Assembly: GCA_030159075.1 (NCBI GenBank)
Contig: BROG01000539.1
Span: forward strand, 72,001 to 136,000
Origin: Atrina japonica
Lineage: Eukaryota > Mollusca > Bivalvia > Pterioida > Pinnidae
DNA: 64,000 nt
Direction: 5' to 3'
Both the position numbers and the translations under genes were made by a program. Under the pieces are notes generated by a model. That model saw nothing but the letters and a program-made list of their open reading frames with translations, did no database searches and was not told where the DNA came from. Below, in pieces: positions 60,753-64,000 of this stretch. Numbering within the stretch: the stretch's first letter is position 1; every line of letters begins with the position of its first letter.

Positions 60753-61317
60753 AATTAATCCCTGTATATCAGGCATACACACAATCTCCTCTGTAATTCT
60801 TTTTTTCACACACTGTTATCACTTGTATTTGTCATTAATCTACAGTATCATCTGTAACATTATCTGCACAGTATTGTTTTAAAGCACTGTACCACAAAAC
60901 AATAAAACATAACATGCATAGACTAATAGATTTAGTTGACATTTACAAAGAGCAAACAGTCAAAACAATTTTAACATGAAATATGTCTCAATGATGTAGG
61001 TATATATATATATATATGTCCAGTTATATGCATCCAGATAATGTTATACATATATGAAAACAATGGAACAAACGGACATCTTCCGACTAATAACAATAGC
61101 AATTTTGAAGCACATTCTATCACAGAAATTGGAAAAAGTCCTATATCAAAATTAGCACCAACGACTCGCTAAGTGAATATACACGTTTTTTCTTCTTGAT
61201 TTAAAATATCTGCCACGCCCGTTTTAGATAAACAAAACCAAATATCAATACTTATATCCATCTAGCCTCTTTGTTCACATGCTGAGCAGTCAACCCAATA
61301 CCTTTCAATTTATCTTT

Positions 61318-61423
61318 CACGATAAAAACACATTGCACTGTTCTTTGATTAACACCGTGTATCACCGTTCTTTGATTAACACCGAGTATCACTGTTCTTT
61401 CATTAACACCATGTATCACGGTG
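61318..61423. repeat. 30-bp tandem repeat, three copies
   Basis: CTGTTCTTTGATTAACACCG plus TGTATCAC repeats three times with a few changes. Confidence 0.85.
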
Positions 61424-61424
61424 G

Positions 61425-62100
61425 GTCGGAAGAAAAAAACTGTAAAAAAAAAAGTAAATATAACTAAAATAAGTTAATAAAATGAAGTATACTGAGAAAG
61501 ATTCTATAATCGTGAAAAGGCTGCATTTCTAAGAATGTGTTATTAAATTAAAGTGCAATTATAACATAACGCAATATTAGAGAGGTGTTGTGATTTCAAG
61601 TACAAATAAAATGATTAAACGTGAATACAAGATTATTTTTCGTCGTACTGACAAAGTCATTAGGGTTGACTTCCAGTTGGAGTCACATATTAGATGGCCA
61701 TTGTATTTTATTGCCGAAACTGTAATGTTAGAAGAGAAAGCCACGGGTGTTTCTGACCTCAAAACAATTTATGTCACACCGAGAGACTTCCTATGCATTG
61801 ACATAAGTCAGTAGTATCGGTAATTTGTGACACTTCACTCGTGCCAGCAGGCGACGCTGACTCCTTCCGGACACCTGGTCCTATCCCGTTTGGGATTCGC
61901 AATTGTTCTTCGTGTTGAGACCATTGCATATATAATTCGTCGTGTTCTAATGGACTTGAGCTTAAATTATTAATTGGTACTTCTTAATTTTTACTTATAG
62001 ATGGATATTTTCCATATCAGTGGAAAGTTATTTGTGGAGCATAAAGCAATAACAATATATAACAATCATCACGTGAAATGTCGCTATTAATTGTCTTTAT
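61425..62100. other. No recognised gene; one 74-codon frame
   Basis: The plus-strand frame at 61590-61814 (starting MISSTNKMIKREYKIIFRRT) has a protein-like mix of charged and hydrophobic residues but no recognised family, and an overlapping frame runs on the other strand. Confidence 0.4.
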
Positions 62101-62102
62101 TA

Positions 62103-62162
62103 GAGTAAAATCCAAATAATCTGGCGGGGTGGAGTCTTGTGAACCCTTTCTTGACCTGGACG
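62103..62162. repeat. Dispersed short repeat, copy 2
   Basis: Identical to the core of 8989-9050 (CTGGCGGGGTGGAGTCTTGT onward) in the same orientation. It lies about 350 bases past the PRKG stop codon. Confidence 0.75.
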
Positions 62163-62382
62163 AACTTAAATTTTAGGCAACAAAGCATTACATTATAAAT
62201 ACAATGAATAGAGTACTTCTTCATTCTTGTCACCAAACACAAGAGAGTATCCAGTGAGGAATAAAACGTTTCTCTCGTGCAGCTTGTCATAACCCAAAAG
62301 TGAGTGGAATCAGCCGTATGATAATCAAAAGGTTACTCCGCCCCGCCATCTTATGTGAATCGAAAAATAGATACAAAACATG

Positions 62383-62388
62383 TTTATT
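62383..62388 (-). terminator. Candidate polyadenylation signal for PRKG
   Basis: The minus strand reads AATAAA here, about 115 bases after the PRKG stop codon. This is a plausible 3' UTR length, but no cleavage site can be confirmed and AATAAA is frequent by chance in AT-rich DNA. Confidence 0.35.
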
Positions 62389-62502
62389 TTGGAGACATCC
62401 TTAAGTATGATATTGTAATAAGAAAAACAGTATGTTTCTAATATAGAAATAGTTTGCACAATGATATTTTTTACCATTTATATAATCAAATACTGTCTCC
62501 TT

Positions 62503-62598
62503 CTAGAAATCGAAATCCCATCCTGAAGTTTCGTCTGGAGGCACATCAGTGTTTTTTGGGTAGTTATCAAAATTGCTGAAGTCATTTGGACCCTTAAC
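62503..62598 (-). CDS. PRKG1: cGMP-dependent protein kinase, terminal exon
   Basis: This exon encodes the C-terminal tail of a cGMP-dependent serine/threonine kinase (PKG, the for/egl-4 family), an AGC kinase that phosphorylates targets when cGMP rises. It has 31 codons and a TAG stop at 62505-62503. The acceptor is CCTTCAG, with AG at 62600-62599, and the junction is phase 0. The peptide contains the SNFDNYP block and ends SGWDFDF. The human PRKG1 tail has SNFDSFP and ends SGWDIDF, so spacing and ending match closely. This C-terminal extension wraps onto the kinase N-lobe in AGC kinases, and a Trp and aromatic residues at the very end are typical of PKG. Choice of PRKG1 rather than PRKG2 is uncertain, since invertebrates usually have their own orthologue. 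The rest of the gene is to the right. Confidence 0.93.
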   Translation of the reverse strand, partial: VKGPNDFSNFDNYPKNTDVPPDETSGWDFDF

Positions 62599-62739
62599 CT
62601 GAAGGAAAATATTTGAACAATCAGGAAAAAAACAAGTTTACTAAAATGTTTCAAAGTGAATGATGATTATTAGCCAGAAATATACAGCCACTTAGTTAGC
62701 ATGGTAAAATATAAATGACAAAATTGTTTTCTCGAATTA

Positions 62740-62823
62740 CAGTGGGACCTCACTATTGAGACCACCTAACTAACAGACTCAGAGTGGTCTGATTAGTGAG
62801 GTGGTCTCTTAAGTGAGGTTCTG
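62740..62823. mobile_element. Short foldback MITE inside the last PRKG intron
   Basis: TA-flanked 84-bp sequence. The left arm (CAGTGGGACCTCACTATTGA, then GACCACCT) pairs with the right arm (AGGTGGTCTC, then AGTGAGGTTCTG). It lies wholly within the 429-base intron of the kinase gene. A diverged partial copy of the right arm follows near 62865. Confidence 0.6.
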
Positions 62824-63027
62824 TACTGATTCAATATTAATTAAGAGACTAGAAATCCATGGTCTTAATCGTGAGGTGGTCTATCAGTTTATTTGTGGTC
62901 TATTTGTTTCAATGTATATCGTGGTAAAAGCCGTGCTGTGCTGCACTAATCAGATAGTGAAATTAAAAATTAATTAGAGATAAGTGGTATTAACATTAAA
63001 TCAATTCATCTCTATAACTTCGATTAC

Positions 63028-63094
63028 CTGTGGTACTATTGGCGGAATATATTTTCTGTTATTCAGTCCATCCCAGTCAAAACCTTGAAACCAT
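63028..63094 (-). CDS. PRKG1: cGMP-dependent protein kinase, penultimate exon
   Basis: This 67-base exon encodes WFQGFDWDGL at its start and YIPPIVPQ at its end, 22 codons preceded by the last base of a split codon. Vertebrate PKG has WFEGFNWEGL followed by PPIIP at the same place, just after the catalytic domain's last helix. The acceptor is TTTTGTAG (AG at 63096-63095) and the donor is CACAG followed by GTAATC. It joins the terminal exon in phase 0 across a 429-base intron. The preceding exon, which should end with an HK-like pair after the kinase core, was looked for up to 64000 and not found, so it is beyond the right edge. Confidence 0.92.
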
Positions 63095-64000
63095 CTACAA
63101 AATTGATATTAGAATTTAAAGTTTCTGTGATAAAATACAAAATTTAACAAACAAAGCAATTGACAAAGGAAAAAGCCACCACTGAGATTATTAATTATTT
63201 CATTATTATATTATTATATATTATTTTAATATATGTGTGATGAAGGTAAGACATGATATGATTTACAATTGTAAACATACTGCAAAAGTTATACACTTGC
63301 AAAAGGCGACAACGTAGATGTTGAAGACGAAGATGTCTGTTAATAACACTTCATCAGTTGAGCTAGAATTTGAAAGATGTATAGTTCCGAAAGACAAAAG
63401 AGGTATGAGACAAGGCGAAATACTAAATGCATTGTCAAATCCTTTTGAGATTAACCACTGTAAAAGATGACCATCTCACCTTTGAGGATTTTAGATAACG
63501 TTAAATCGGTACTATCTATACAAAACATCATTGAAATTTATCAAATAGAATACGTCTAGCAAATTTGAAACCTAGTTGAAATTAATTTATGACATTTAAC
63601 AAGTTGATACAATAATCACCTGACACCAAAATACTAGTGACGGGGTTTGCTGCATACACTGAGCATACACGGTCGGGTATACAATAAATATATATAACCA
63701 TATAACCATGTTTTGTTGTTAACTGGTACAGCCGTCAATTCCGTTACTTGATTAAACAAGCAAACACTGGTTCTTTTAGACAAACATAACAAACCCATGT
63801 GAACTGTTATTCAGAAATTTAACATATACAAGCTACATATTACATCATGGTTTTAAAGATGAATGATCAAATATTCAAGTATATGTAAATGAAATAACTG
63901 CCCATATCGAGTACTTGTTTATTGAATATTATGTATTACATATCTACAATATACATTATACTTCTAAAATGGACAGAATAGTGCTCGAATACTTCAAACG
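63095..64000. other. PRKG intron
   Basis: No earlier PRKG exon was found here, so this is taken as intron, extending past the right edge. No repeats of note. Confidence 0.6.

Overview
This window looks like animal, most likely molluscan (probably bivalve), nuclear DNA. It is AT-rich and contains interrupted genes with canonical splice sites, tRNA-derived SINEs, many small terminal-inverted-repeat elements, (TA)n/(CA)n microsatellites and about ten minisatellite arrays. There are no operons, ribosome binding sites or CRISPR arrays. The molluscan assignment rests on repeat style (head and tail elements near 28.7, 43.4 and 50.6 kb, and a SINE with a TTAAAGAACCCT core) and is inference.

Two protein-coding genes can be recognised, both on the minus strand and both only partly inside the window. 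At 62503-63094 lie the last two exons of a cGMP-dependent protein kinase (PRKG family); the rest is off the right edge. At 9664-9845 lies the exon carrying the start codon of a high-affinity choline transporter (SLC5A7/CHT1). Its next coding exon is not in the window, so the intron to its left exceeds 9.6 kb. A splice acceptor 16 bases upstream of the ATG shows that at least one upstream non-coding exon exists, somewhere to the right. Several splice-bounded segments between 28.5 and 52.7 kb are weak candidates for such exons.

Layout: 1-9600 is almost continuous tandem repeat (60-bp, 25-bp, 62-bp and 59-bp families) inside a SLC5A7 intron. 9.6-52.6 kb is CpG-poor DNA with minisatellites (39, 38, 36, 24, 32 and 30 bp), two SINE families and several MITE families. 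52.6-53.7 kb marks a visible change to CpG-richer DNA and may hold the start of a minus-strand transcription unit. 53.8-62.4 kb contains hAT-like termini around a compound microsatellite, a decayed Penelope-like reverse transcriptase, more MITEs and unrecognised sequence. 62.4-64 kb is the 3' end of PRKG.

No new multi-gene system was found. The most useful observations are the CpG step, two satellite families descended from one unit, a SINE nested in a Tc1-like MITE with intact target duplication, long foldback palindromes, and four evenly spaced perfect 5' splice sites.
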